Source: a virus
Length of the DNA stretch: 64,000 nucleotides
IMG/VR virus record: IMGVR_UViG_3300028666_000022
Coordinates: 186,001 to 250,000 of that record
Direction: 5' to 3' (one strand)
Shown here: one piece after another, positions 1 to 8,827 of the stretch
How the letters are laid out: each line of letters starts with the position of its first letter
Numbering within the stretch: the stretch's first letter is position 1
The notes under the pieces: generated by a model
Database searches by the model: none
Seen by the model: the letters and a program-made list of their open reading frames with translations, nothing else
Told to the model about the DNA's origin: nothing
Translations under genes and position numbers: made by a program

Positions 1-393
1 TAAAGATCGATTAACATAATTTCCAGATAAATCATTTGTATATTGAATTCCCTTAAAATTTGTATCTCCACTAATACTAAATGTTTTATTATTGACATTA
101 ATTAATGTATTTTTTATTAATGTGCCACCCAATTGAATACTTGTTCCTGATATATTTATACCATTTGTTGCATTAACTAACGATTTACTAATTAAATTAA
201 TATCTGCAACACCATTTTTATACCAATATTCTATACCACCAATATTTACGGTTAAACCAGTATATCTATATGATATTGGAACACCCAAATTTACTGCAGA
301 TGTAGATATCCAAGGCGTAGTAACATTTAAATATTTACTGTCAACTGGTTTACCAGTATTAATCGCTAAATTATCATTAAGTATTATTGACAT
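1..393 (-). CDS. Partial phage fibre/structural protein (N-terminus only)
   Basis: An open frame of 131 codons starts at an ATG at 391-393 and runs off the left edge without a stop, so only the N-terminal part is visible. The visible protein is rich in Asn, Ile, Gly, Ser and Thr with short beta-type stretches (NATNGINISGTSIQLGG region), as in trimeric phage fibres. It lies 28 bases downstream of the large fibre-like gene on the same strand, so it is probably part of one late tail-fibre transcript. Function by family is not recognised; the structural role is inferred from composition and position. Confidence 0.6.
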   Translation of the reverse strand, partial: MSIILNDNLAINTGKPVDSKYLNVTTPWISTSAVNLGVPISYRYTGLTVNIGGIEYWYKNGVADINLISKSLVNATNGINISGTSIQLGGTLIKNTLINVNNKTFSISGDTNFKGIQYTNDLSGNYVNRSL

Positions 394-421
394 CTCTTTA
401 TTTTATTTTCATATTTTTATT

Positions 422-2812
422 TTAGCTTACACACATTGGTACACCACATGCTGTTCCAGTTGTAGTACAACTAACATATACCATATAATTACAACCAGTC
501 CAACAACCTTGTGCTGATGTTACAGCAACAATACAATCCGTTGCAAATAAATTCCCAATACCACCAATACAACCATTATTTAAACTACTAACATACCAAC
601 AAGTTTTAACTGACGTACCATTTGGAACTGCAAACCATATATAATCACTTGGTGAACTGTTAAATATTATTGGTAGTGTACCACTAGCTGAAGCAATACA
701 TTTATTTCCTGCAGCAATATCAGAACTACCAAGTACCTGTGATGTACATTTTCCCCAATACCAAGGCAATATACCAGAAATTGATGATGAAGCAAAACTT
801 GTTGTTCCAGAAGACAATGGAGAACAATAATTACTACCACCACTTCCTTTTGGTTGAATACCAGAATTATATGTTGTATCTACTGACCATGTTTGACTTC
901 CACCAGAAACAACATAATTATTAGCTGTTTTAACTACGCTTGAACCACTACAAACATATAAACCCGCTACTTGAGAGCCAGTAAAACAATATTTATTTGC
1001 AGTTCCACTTCTAAATGGAGAAGTACTACAATATTGTGGACTAATAGATCCTCTATTAAAACATCCAGTAATATTTAAACTAGATATTGAACATCCGATT
1101 TCAAATGTACCTGAAGGAGATAATAAAATTGATGTACTTGGTGCAGTTAATGTACCAAATAATTCTGGTGCTAAAATATCTTGAAATAATTGAAATACTG
1201 TTTTTCCTGTTAATGCAGTACCAATAGTAATTCCACCAACAGTACATGTTGCTGGTGAATTTAGATTATATTTTGCATCATGAACTACAATAGTATTACC
1301 TACTTGGGATAATGCAGTACTACCACTACCCAATAATGAATTAAATCGTAAACAATTGTTTACTTTAGAATCAAATAAACCAATACCAGTTCCAATATTA
1401 ACAGCATTTGTCGTACCTGACGTAGTACCAGTGCTTGTTTGTGTTGCGCCAGAAATAAAAACAAAATTATCATCATAAGAAACACGTATAAGATCATTTG
1501 TTTTTGACATTATGGTTCTTAAATGAAGTTGTTGATTTGTTTTATTTACATAAACTGGTCCACCAATATTATATGTTGTTCCAGTAGTTAAACTACCACT
1601 AACATTTAAAACAACATTACCACCATTATTATATGCTCCTGTTGACCATGTAATACCACTATACATTGCACCAACAGCAGGAAACGCATTTAGAAATGTA
1701 CCAACAGTTTTTGTTATGTCACCATCAACCAAAATCCAACCAACTTGATTTGTTAATCCAGTATAAGTATTATATATCCATGATTTAACTGGAGTTGGTA
1801 TTGTTCTAACATAACCTCTTCTTAATGGTCCATTATAAATTGGAGAACCAATCCTAATTATACCATTAATATCTCTATAATAATAATTATAAACCGAATC
1901 ATATTCACCATTGTAAGCAGGATTAATAGTATTTGATATTATTAATTTTTGTATTCCAGTGCTTCCACTAAAATATCCAACATTTGTTGCACCAGTAACT
2001 GTTTTATTTAAAAATGTTTGTGTTGTACCAGTATATGTATTAAACTGTCCTAATGTAACACCTAGTTGTGTTTGTGTAGTTCCTCTATATTGTATAACAA
2101 TACCAGTATTACCACTAGCTAAAGTAATTAACATTGGTTTAGAAACTTGAGTTAAACCAGTTGGTGAAAATTTAGATAATTTTCCAGAAATACTTGCTAA
2201 ATAATACGTTCTCCCTGCAGTTAATGTTCCACCACTATAATCAACTACACCAGTAGTATTAATATTACCAGAAAAAGTTAAAGTAAAATTACTAATATCT
2301 TTTACAGTACTTACAATACCTAATGGTTCAACCGAAATCGCAGTTGTTGTAGAAACTTTAATAAAAATACTACCATTAAATCCAATTACATCTCCAACAA
2401 TAAAACCATGTGTCAATTGATAAAAATCTTTTGATATTTTTTCCCCCGCTGTAGAAGTACCACCACTAGTAAGAAAAACATTCCAATTGTTATTATCAGC
2501 AAGTGCAGTTAATTTTTGATTAGTAGTATATCCACTCCATACAGAATATGCTACAGATGGTTGTAAATGATATATTATATTATTTTCATATACATGAATA
2601 AGCATTCCTAATCTACGTTGTCCACTAGACAATCCATCAAAATTAATTCCATTAGTATAATCAACTGGTAACGCATCTCTTTCTACTATTGTCGAAACTT
2701 CCATGTATCCACCAACACCCAAAATTGAATGATGTGTACCATAAGTATCACCAGATGAACCTCTAACTATTGGAGAAGCTAATAATGTACCTGTATAATA
2801 TTGACCTGCCAT
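422..2812 (-). CDS. Large Cys-rich tail fibre/adhesin-like structural protein
   Basis: This 796-residue protein has an N-terminus (about residues 1-110, containing GTLLASPIVRGSSGDTYGTH and later ERDALP and GQRRLGM) of the type seen at the start of fibre or baseplate-attached proteins of Bacteroidota phages, from memory of the family. The rest is Gly/Ser/Thr/Asn-rich and repetitive beta-type sequence. The last 250 residues are strikingly cysteine-rich for a cytoplasmically assembled phage protein. No enzyme motif was seen. It is followed by another fibre fragment and preceded by a similar Cys-rich protein 12 bases away, so it probably belongs to the host-recognition end of the tail. Role inferred. 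Confidence 0.6.
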   Translation of the reverse strand: MAGQYYTGTLLASPIVRGSSGDTYGTHHSILGVGGYMEVSTIVERDALPVDYTNGINFDGLSSGQRRLGMLIHVYENNIIYHLQPSVAYSVWSGYTTNQKLTALADNNNWNVFLTSGGTSTAGEKISKDFYQLTHGFIVGDVIGFNGSIFIKVSTTTAISVEPLGIVSTVKDISNFTLTFSGNINTTGVVDYSGGTLTAGRTYYLASISGKLSKFSPTGLTQVSKPMLITLASGNTGIVIQYRGTTQTQLGVTLGQFNTYTGTTQTFLNKTVTGATNVGYFSGSTGIQKLIISNTINPAYNGEYDSVYNYYYRDINGIIRIGSPIYNGPLRRGYVRTIPTPVKSWIYNTYTGLTNQVGWILVDGDITKTVGTFLNAFPAVGAMYSGITWSTGAYNNGGNVVLNVSGSLTTGTTYNIGGPVYVNKTNQQLHLRTIMSKTNDLIRVSYDDNFVFISGATQTSTGTTSGTTNAVNIGTGIGLFDSKVNNCLRFNSLLGSGSTALSQVGNTIVVHDAKYNLNSPATCTVGGITIGTALTGKTVFQLFQDILAPELFGTLTAPSTSILLSPSGTFEIGCSISSLNITGCFNRGSISPQYCSTSPFRSGTANKYCFTGSQVAGLYVCSGSSVVKTANNYVVSGGSQTWSVDTTYNSGIQPKGSGGSNYCSPLSSGTTSFASSSISGILPWYWGKCTSQVLGSSDIAAGNKCIASASGTLPIIFNSSPSDYIWFAVPNGTSVKTCWYVSSLNNGCIGGIGNLFATDCIVAVTSAQGCWTGCNYMVYVSCTTTGTACGVPMCVS

Positions 2813-2824
2813 TTCTAATTTATT

Positions 2825-3799
2825 TTAAACTACTATAATACTAAATGTTCCAGTTACTCTATTATCTGATCTTGCAACATAATATTGATTACTATATCCA
2901 TTTGTGTTTACAAACGTATTCGTATACAATGTACCAATATTTATATTTCCCCATGCATTATTTGGTAATCCATTTACAGTAAATGTTGGAGTTCCCAATA
3001 CTTTAGGATATGTATAATAAAAAAATTGATTATTTAACGTTATATTAATATTAAGTGCTTTAGTTGTTGATAATATACCAGTCGTAGCACTTAAAACTGG
3101 ATTTATTGCTGAATTACTATATAATGTAGCGTTACCAAAATAAAACTTCTTATTTTGCCAATTAATTGCTGTTGTTGAAGTAGTTGTTTCATTACAACAC
3201 GAAATTGCACATAAACTAAAACCAACTGACGTGCAAGTAATTCCTGAAGCTGGTGTTGTACAAATAAATGGATAAGTATAACTTACTGTTCCACCTGTTG
3301 TCCCAACAGAACCATTTGTTAATATTGCACAATTATATAATCCACTTCCATTAGTACTCCCACTTATATTACGAATAGGATACGTATTCCTTACTACATT
3401 CCAACATAAATTACCCACACTACAATCACCAAATTGCCTTGATGCACCACCAGTTGCAATACTTAAACTTGATGAAGGTCCAACTGCAGGAAAAAAATAA
3501 TTTTCAAGAAAGCATTGAACCGTACATCCTGTACCTGTATTTACTGCTGGAATCCCAGAACGAGTAGTAATACGATTTGTGTTAAAAACAGGAGTACTAC
3601 CAGCACCAGAACAGTGTAATTTAATTTTACCACCAATATATGTTAAAACAGTACCAGTAGTAGCACCAGTTGTAGCATCAATTTCAATTCCCTTTGATTT
3701 TAATACTCCAACAAAATTAGTCGTACCTGACATAGTTAAAGTACTACCAGTCAATTGTTTAAAACTTACATCTTCCAGATTAGGCCTAGCAAAGAACAT
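2825..3799 (-). CDS. Cys-rich phage structural protein, probable fibre component
   Basis: The protein has 324 residues. It begins MFFARPNLEDVSFKQLTGST, then becomes Gly/Ser/Thr-rich with many cysteines in the middle (about residues 90-215). The start ATG at 3797-3799 follows a GTATTTATA motif. The gene ends 12 bases before the start of the 796-residue fibre-like gene, which suggests co-transcription. Composition resembles that neighbour. No family was recognised with certainty; a fibre or fibre-connector role is inferred from context. Confidence 0.55.
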   Translation of the reverse strand: MFFARPNLEDVSFKQLTGSTLTMSGTTNFVGVLKSKGIEIDATTGATTGTVLTYIGGKIKLHCSGAGSTPVFNTNRITTRSGIPAVNTGTGCTVQCFLENYFFPAVGPSSSLSIATGGASRQFGDCSVGNLCWNVVRNTYPIRNISGSTNGSGLYNCAILTNGSVGTTGGTVSYTYPFICTTPASGITCTSVGFSLCAISCCNETTTSTTAINWQNKKFYFGNATLYSNSAINPVLSATTGILSTTKALNINITLNNQFFYYTYPKVLGTPTFTVNGLPNNAWGNINIGTLYTNTFVNTNGYSNQYYVARSDNRVTGTFSIIVV

Positions 3800-3810
3800 A
3801 TGTCTATATT

Positions 3811-3879
3811 GTATTTATATTATTTTTAATAATTTTAAATAAATTATATTATGTATTTTAATTTATTTATTATAAATAC
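3811..3879 (-). promoter_or_regulatory. Candidate late-promoter region
   Basis: The motif GTATTTATA occurs at 3811-3819 on the plus strand and its reverse complement at 3871-3879, both directly upstream of the fibre gene starting at 3799. The same 9-mer precedes several other virion genes in this window and contains the complement of TATAAATA, the T4 late promoter core. Which copy and which orientation is active cannot be decided by reading. Confidence 0.4.
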
Positions 3880-3899
3880 AAAAAATTTTAATTAAAATC

Positions 3900-3935
3900 A
3901 AAAATCCTCACAAGATTTAACTTATGAGGATTTTT
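3900..3935 (-). terminator. Hairpin terminator after helicase gene
   Basis: A 15-bp inverted repeat with one mismatch (arms 3900-3914 and 3921-3935, loop ATTTAA) has A-run/T-run ends, so it can act as a rho-independent terminator in either direction. It lies 24 bases past the helicase stop codon on the minus strand and separates the replication genes from the fibre genes. Confidence 0.7.
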
Positions 3936-3958
3936 AAAACAATAGTATGGCAATACTA

Positions 3959-6820
3959 TTAAAACTTATTTTTATTCATTTTCATTAATGTATTAATTAA
4001 AAACTTATCACTATCAGTCATTTCATCAACATTATTTATTCTACTCTCAACATCTTCAATACTCTCTTGCGTAATATTATGTTTTTTTAAAATATTTTCA
4101 TGTATCTCTTTATCAACATCAACATTATTATCAGATTCAATTTCAAGTAAATCATGTGCTGGTTGAACATTTTCTTCAACAATAATTGCTTCAATAATAT
4201 CATTATTTTTAGAATTATCAAACTCTTTAATATTATTTCCAAAATCCATTATATCCCCAACAGTTCTATTATCAGAACCATCTGTTGGGATAGCATCACA
4301 TATTCTAGCATGAAATTCTACGGCACTTGCTTTACTCTCTAATTTCTTAATTTCATCATCACCATATTTTTTTATACCTTTATATCTATTACTAGTATAT
4401 CTATCATCCTTAATAATAATTTCCATACTATCATTATTGAAAATACAGTCTTTAAATGTTTGTCCATCTTGAGCAAATCTAGCTTTAAGAATTCTAATAT
4501 TAGCCAAATGTGCTTCTTTTTGATCTGGTGTTTTAGCTACCGACATAAAAAAATGTGCTTTCTGTAATCTTTTAATTGATCCACCAGTATGATGTGATTC
4601 TACTAATTCTTGATCGATTGATCCGCGTCCTCCCTGTAATGCCGACCATGATGGTATATCAAAATCTGCTGCCATTGCTTCAAATGATTTTATTACGACA
4701 AGTTCAGCATCATTTTTATCATTTGTTTTTTTATGTGAATCAACACAATCAAGATAATCAAGAACTAAAATATCAAACTTAAATCCATGTTTTTTTTGAT
4801 ATCTTAAAATCCAACTACGAATATCTTTCATTGTTGTATCTTCTTGACTCATTCTTTTAATAATAAGTCTACCCTTATTTCCTAATTGTTCTATTTTTTC
4901 ATTTACTTTCTTTATGACAATATCATTATTATCATTAATTTCACTTAATTTAACATCACTCCAAATAGTATAATGTTTCCTTTTAATTTGATCTTCCGTA
5001 TCTTCAAATATTATTTGAAGTACATTATAATCTAATTCACGTGCAGTATTAGCTATTTTAGTTAAAATCGTTGTATTATGTGTTAATATATAATCATCAG
5101 TAACATATAAATGATCATCATTTTCAACATATATACATTGTGCATCTTCTTCATGTGAATAAGAAATATTCGAAATATATTTATTATTTTTATATTTTTC
5201 TCTATAAATAACACGATCTTGTTTTCTTTTTAACCTAAATGGTATTAACGTATTGTCAGAAAACGATAATGTTAAAATATACGATTTTTGTCCAATTCTT
5301 ATTTCATTATTATATTTATATTTTGGTATTTTTTCTCGTATACTACAAAATCCACCCAAAGATAAAATTAATTCTTTTACGTCTAAAGCTAATTGTTTAG
5401 AAACACTACAATATTGTATTCTTCCATTTTTTGATGCGTAACCATCAGTATCTAATAAACCATTTAATAATAAAATTCTATTTTCAATACTATTATATTT
5501 GTAATCATCAGGTATAAATTTATTATTAGATAATTTATCAAATAAATTATATTTTTTTAATTCATTTGAACATTTAAATAATCTTATAACAAATAAATCA
5601 TTTTTTTTATTTTTTAATTGTTTTATTGATATATTTTTATCATAAAATTTTTTAATATTATTAATAATTTCAATATCTCCACTAGTTATACGACTATCTC
5701 TCATATAACCATCACCTAACATAGCTCCAATTACATAAGGATGGATTAATACATTTTTCTCATTAAAATTAACTGGTTGAATTATTGGTATTCTGTAATT
5801 TAATTTATTTTCTGATTTTCCGGTCAACCTATAATTTTTCAGTAATGAATCAACGGTTAATGGTTTATATGTATAATTTGGTTTTTTTATATATTTACCC
5901 TTTATTTTAGTACTTAATGTTCGTTGATTTATTGAATTTACTGCCCAAAGATGTTCTTTATCACAAAATGTGGTTGTTTGATCATTAAATTCAATTTTAT
6001 AAATCGGCCTTTTCCCTTGTGGAAAAACACCTAAAACCTTTTGTGATTTTCCATCACTTCCAATAACTAAATCATTAACTTTAACATCACCCATTTTAAT
6101 CCATCCATTTGGTGTAAGTATTTTGGATGTAAGAGGTTGTGCTTTACCAACGCCACTAGGTGTTAAAATTAAACCAATTTCACCTTTACCAAGACCCCCA
6201 CCAGTTAATTCATCAATTACTTGAATACCAGTTGGTATTGTTTGTCTAAATTCTTTTCTTAATGCTTTTTCAATTCCTTCAGTAACATCAGTACCATAAT
6301 CTTCATCATCACCAATATGTCCAATTTTTTGAATTTTTTCTTCAATTAAAGCCAGAGTATTTTTTATTTTAATATCTCCATTTTTTGTCTTATCTAAAAT
6401 AAATTCACCTAATTTTCTATATTCTTGTTGTCTTATGAATGTATGTGTTGCTTTTTGAATTACATCGCCATCGTGTAATAATTGTTTATTTAAAACTCTT
6501 TCATTCCATAATTCAATTCTCCTAATAACTGAAAATAATGATTCTTCTTCAATTACATTATTCGGAGTTTTAAACTTATTTATGGCTTGATGTATACTTT
6601 GATTTTGAAGATTAGGTACTTTCTCAAATTCCTTAATAAATTCAAGTATAATTAGAAATAATCTTTTTAAATTAGGATCATCAAAATATTCAACAGCAAT
6701 ATCTGGTATTATTTTTTCTGCAAATTCTGGTTCTACCAACAGTTGCCACATTAATCTTTGTTGAAATTCAGGACCTAAATATGCTGTTAAAGTATTATCT
6801 TTATCAATATGCTCACTCAT
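3959..6820 (-). CDS. 41: Replicative DNA helicase, DnaB/T4 gp41 family, with in-frame intein
   Basis: The translated product has 953 residues: extein residues 1-226, an intein at 227-582, and extein 583-953, leaving a mature helicase of about 597 residues after splicing. It unwinds duplex DNA 5' to 3' ahead of the phage replisome as a ring hexamer. The N-terminal part (1-180) matches the DnaB/gp41 N-domain; the intein cuts the Walker A motif between GVGK (223-226) and TT (583-584); Walker B is DILVLDYLD at 683-691. The C-terminal 130 residues are acidic and poorly conserved. The gene is bounded by hairpins on both sides (3900-3935 and 6864-6908), so it may be a single-gene unit. Start ATG at 6818-6820. 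The helicase must self-splice to regain ATP binding. Confidence 0.9.
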   Translation of the reverse strand: MSEHIDKDNTLTAYLGPEFQQRLMWQLLVEPEFAEKIIPDIAVEYFDDPNLKRLFLIILEFIKEFEKVPNLQNQSIHQAINKFKTPNNVIEEESLFSVIRRIELWNERVLNKQLLHDGDVIQKATHTFIRQQEYRKLGEFILDKTKNGDIKIKNTLALIEEKIQKIGHIGDDEDYGTDVTEGIEKALRKEFRQTIPTGIQVIDELTGGGLGKGEIGLILTPSGVGKAQPLTSKILTPNGWIKMGDVKVNDLVIGSDGKSQKVLGVFPQGKRPIYKIEFNDQTTTFCDKEHLWAVNSINQRTLSTKIKGKYIKKPNYTYKPLTVDSLLKNYRLTGKSENKLNYRIPIIQPVNFNEKNVLIHPYVIGAMLGDGYMRDSRITSGDIEIINNIKKFYDKNISIKQLKNKKNDLFVIRLFKCSNELKKYNLFDKLSNNKFIPDDYKYNSIENRILLLNGLLDTDGYASKNGRIQYCSVSKQLALDVKELILSLGGFCSIREKIPKYKYNNEIRIGQKSYILTLSFSDNTLIPFRLKRKQDRVIYREKYKNNKYISNISYSHEEDAQCIYVENDDHLYVTDDYILTHNTTILTKIANTARELDYNVLQIIFEDTEDQIKRKHYTIWSDVKLSEINDNNDIVIKKVNEKIEQLGNKGRLIIKRMSQEDTTMKDIRSWILRYQKKHGFKFDILVLDYLDCVDSHKKTNDKNDAELVVIKSFEAMAADFDIPSWSALQGGRGSIDQELVESHHTGGSIKRLQKAHFFMSVAKTPDQKEAHLANIRILKARFAQDGQTFKDCIFNNDSMEIIIKDDRYTSNRYKGIKKYGDDEIKKLESKASAVEFHARICDAIPTDGSDNRTVGDIMDFGNNIKEFDNSKNNDIIEAIIVEENVQPAHDLLEIESDNNVDVDKEIHENILKKHNITQESIEDVESRINNVDEMTDSDKFLINTLMKMNKNKF
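5075..6142 (-). mobile_element. Intein with LAGLIDADG homing endonuclease in helicase Walker A
   Basis: A 356-residue insertion begins AQPLTSKILTPNGW right after GVGK and ends YILTHN before Thr-583. These are the splicing block A, with Ala instead of the usual Cys/Ser at position 1, and block G, with penultimate His, terminal Asn and a +1 Thr. Between them lie two dodecapeptide motifs, VIGAMLGDGY (363-372) and LNGLLDTDGY (452-461 region), typical of LAGLIDADG homing nucleases. An Ala-1 intein implies splicing that starts by direct attack of the +1 residue. The insertion site inside the ATPase P-loop is a known intein hotspot. Confidence 0.9.
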
Positions 6821-6863
6821 TATTAATATATAACATATAAAAATACTAGGAATATCTGTAAAA

Positions 6864-6908
6864 ATGTTATTATAAGATCAAAAATTTAGTTCAATCTTAT
6901 AATAACAT
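6864..6908 (-). terminator. 15-bp perfect hairpin, probable terminator
   Basis: Arms 6864-6878 and 6894-6908 are perfect 15-bp complements around a 15-base loop. On the minus strand the 3' arm is followed by TTTT. It sits between the stop of the 111-residue gene (6928) and the start of the helicase (6820), so it may end upstream transcripts or cut helicase read-through. Confidence 0.55.
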
Positions 6909-6927
6909 GAATTTTAAAAAAATTGTT

Positions 6928-7263
6928 TTAACCAACAAGTTTTGTTAATAAACTACCTACTTCTATAAGTTTTGCATTTTCTATTGTCATTTCGTTAAGC
7001 AAAACATATAAATTATCTGTAATATTTTGTGGACTTTTTTCTTGAATATTATCAACTTTTACATCAACGTCTGGTTGAGTAAATTTACTAACACATCTTG
7101 AGAGGTAATTACTATTATCTCTCATTTTTAATATTTCGTTTCTAAATCTATCTAATATTTTATCAAATTCAGCTTTATCTTCAAGAATTTTATCTTGAAA
7201 AGTAGGATTCCTTGTACCATAAGTATTATTAGAATTTGATTCATTGTATGCACCAGCTATCAT
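6928..7263 (-). CDS. Hypothetical protein, 111 residues
   Basis: No family was recognised. The protein is hydrophilic and looks largely helical from about residue 20 on (FQDKILEDKAEFDKILDRFRNEI), ending in LLTKLVG. It lies between the duplicated-domain protein upstream and the helicase downstream, on the same strand as the replication genes, and is followed by a strong hairpin. A role in replication or in a small structural complex cannot be distinguished. Confidence 0.6.
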   Translation of the reverse strand: MIAGAYNESNSNNTYGTRNPTFQDKILEDKAEFDKILDRFRNEILKMRDNSNYLSRCVSKFTQPDVDVKVDNIQEKSPQNITDNLYVLLNEMTIENAKLIEVGSLLTKLVG

Positions 7264-7297
7264 AATATTAATTTTTAATTAATGAATCTCATTATTT

Positions 7298-7933
7298 TTA
7301 AACTCTAGTCATTCTTCTTATCATTTCTTCCCTTTTTGGAACTGAAAGTTGTCTTATTTGATCAATTGTTAATCCACAAGTATTAATCAAATCATAATCA
7401 TTCCACATATTTTTAATATCATTTTTCTTTATTCTATCAAAAATACTATCTGTTATTTCAACAACAGTATCTACTACATCAACAGAATATCTTGCAACTG
7501 GATTAAATCCATCAACATAAAATAATCTTTCAACTATTGGATTTTGATTTATATATAAACCCATTTTACATTCAACACCTCTAATAGTTTTTTCTTCAAT
7601 ATGTTGAACTCTCGTTTGTGGATTATAACGAATATCATTTCTATCTTCTTCAGGAAATGAATTTATTAAATTCTGCTGGTAATAATAAAGATCATAATAT
7701 ATATTCGGAGAATTATCAACATTAATATCTTCTCTTCCTACTTCAGCAATTACATCATACTTCTTTTTTGATAATACTTTCTGTAATTTACTTATTGCCT
7801 TTGGCAAAATATCCCTAATGTCTATGGAATACCTAGTAAAAGGATTAAATACATCAGCATCAAAAATTTTTTCACATAATAATACATTCCCCTGATATAA
7901 GGAAAACCTAAAAGCATTGTTATTATCACTCAT
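7298..7933 (-). CDS. Hypothetical protein with an internal domain duplication
   Basis: The start is taken at the ATG at 7931-7933 (MSDNNNAFRF); the frame is open 49 codons further upstream, but that extension is an unlikely hydrophobic leader covering a promoter-like site. The 211-residue protein contains two related segments, residues 7-50 and 121-165, that share the pattern F/GLY-x-N, then DxFNPxxRYS(I/V)D(I/V). No known family came to mind. A conserved duplicated fold suggests a pseudo-dimer. Function unknown. It is followed 34 bases later by the 111-residue gene. Confidence 0.65.
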   Translation of the reverse strand: MSDNNNAFRFSLYQGNVLLCEKIFDADVFNPFTRYSIDIRDILPKAISKLQKVLSKKKYDVIAEVGREDINVDNSPNIYYDLYYYQQNLINSFPEEDRNDIRYNPQTRVQHIEEKTIRGVECKMGLYINQNPIVERLFYVDGFNPVARYSVDVVDTVVEITDSIFDRIKKNDIKNMWNDYDLINTCGLTIDQIRQLSVPKREEMIRRMTRV

Positions 7934-7964
7934 ATTTTTAATTATTAATTTGTTTATAACACAA

Positions 7965-7972
7965 CAAATATA
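7965..7972 (-). promoter_or_regulatory. Possible -7 element (TATATTTG)
   Basis: On the minus strand TATATTTG matches the Bacteroidota -7 consensus TAnnTTTG, 32 bases upstream of the chosen start at 7933. No clear TTG was seen at -33, so support is partial. It favours the 7933 start over the longer open frame. Confidence 0.35.
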
Positions 7973-8001
7973 AATTATATTTTTTAATAGTAAAAGGGTT
8001 T

Positions 8002-8136
8002 TTAAAAAAATATAACAGAAATTAAAATAATTAATTGCACTAAATAAAATATTATTAAATATATGGCAAATAAAAACCATATAATTAATTTATTATTAGT
8101 TCCAATCAACTTAAACACATTGATAATTCTTTTCAT
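8002..8136 (-). CDS. Small predicted membrane peptide, 44 residues
   Basis: An ATG at 8134-8136 opens a 44-codon frame. After a short basic N-terminus (MKRIINVFK) the rest is almost entirely hydrophobic (about residues 17-44), which suggests one membrane helix. It begins 11 bases after the stop of another small membrane protein gene on the same strand, which supports translation as a pair. No homologue is recognised; similar tiny membrane peptides in phages are often lysis or superinfection-related, but nothing here shows that. Confidence 0.45.
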   Translation of the reverse strand: MKRIINVFKLIGTNNKLIIWFLFAIYLIIFYLVQLIILISVIFF

Positions 8137-8147
8137 AAAATTATTTA

Positions 8148-8348
8148 TTAAAATAAATTAAAATAATCACTACACAATCCTCCAAATACCATTGCAAATA
8201 AATAACCAACAGGTATTGTACAAAAGAAAAACATTAAATACCAAGGATCGAAATGTAAATAATGCACCCCAATATAAGGAAATAACATTATTATAAATGT
8301 AATAATTATAATAATTAAGAAACATGAATAACCCACAATTTTTTTCAT
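8148..8348 (-). CDS. Small membrane protein, 66 residues, two helices
   Basis: The sequence starts MKKIVGYS and has two hydrophobic stretches (about residues 7-27 and 36-56) separated by a short aromatic/His loop (HYLHFDPWY), so a two-helix hairpin in the host inner membrane is likely. It lies between a small membrane peptide downstream and a 154-residue unknown upstream. Function is unknown; holin-like or exclusion roles are possible but unsupported. Confidence 0.55.
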   Translation of the reverse strand: MKKIVGYSCFLIIIIITFIIMLFPYIGVHYLHFDPWYLMFFFCTIPVGYLFAMVFGGLCSDYFNLF

Positions 8349-8362
8349 AATTTTTCTTTTAA

Positions 8363-8827
8363 TTAAACATTTTCAATATTATATTCTTCAGGTATTAATA
8401 ATTCACATTTATTTGTATTATATATTCCAAACGTACTATCAATTTCTCTAAATTTATCTTCAATTTTATTTAATATTAATCCAGACAACATAAAAAGTTT
8501 AGCATTATATTCATCATAAGGAAAATCAATAATAATTTTTTTAAATTTTATTTCTTCAACAACAGGAATTAATTCATTTTTACTATATTCTAATAATTTA
8601 TATAATAAAAAATTTTTCTTAATATTATGATCAAATGAAACTAATTCTAAATTTATTTCATTATTATTCGTATTTTTTGAAATAAAAATAAAATATTTAA
8701 ATTTTTCTGAATCATATGTGCCATTAATCTTAATTTGTTCTTCTTTTTGTTTCTCATATTGTTTTCTTAAATCATCAAAACCTAAACGAAAAACAGTATT
8801 TATTTTTTCTTTTTTCATATTAATCAT
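8363..8827 (-). CDS. Hypothetical protein overlapping the end of rnh
   Basis: The protein has 154 residues (151 if the second ATG at 8816-8818 is used). It is mixed alpha/beta, charged and Lys/Asn/Ile-rich, with no known motif. The first ATG overlaps the stop codon of the RNase H gene, typical of translational coupling, so it is probably co-expressed with the replication genes. Function not recognised. Confidence 0.6.
   Translation of the reverse strand: MINMKKEKINTVFRLGFDDLRKQYEKQKEEQIKINGTYDSEKFKYFIFISKNTNNNEINLELVSFDHNIKKNFLLYKLLEYSKNELIPVVEEIKFKKIIIDFPYDEYNAKLFMLSGLILNKIEDKFREIDSTFGIYNTNKCELLIPEEYNIENV

Noticed and set aside
739-924. Short open frames on the opposite strand across the fibre genes
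   Set aside because: They are complementary shadows of the real structural genes, with no start context and low-complexity products.
7934-8080. 49-codon upstream extension of the 211-residue gene
   Set aside because: It has no supporting start context, would cover the promoter-like site, and yields a random hydrophobic leader.
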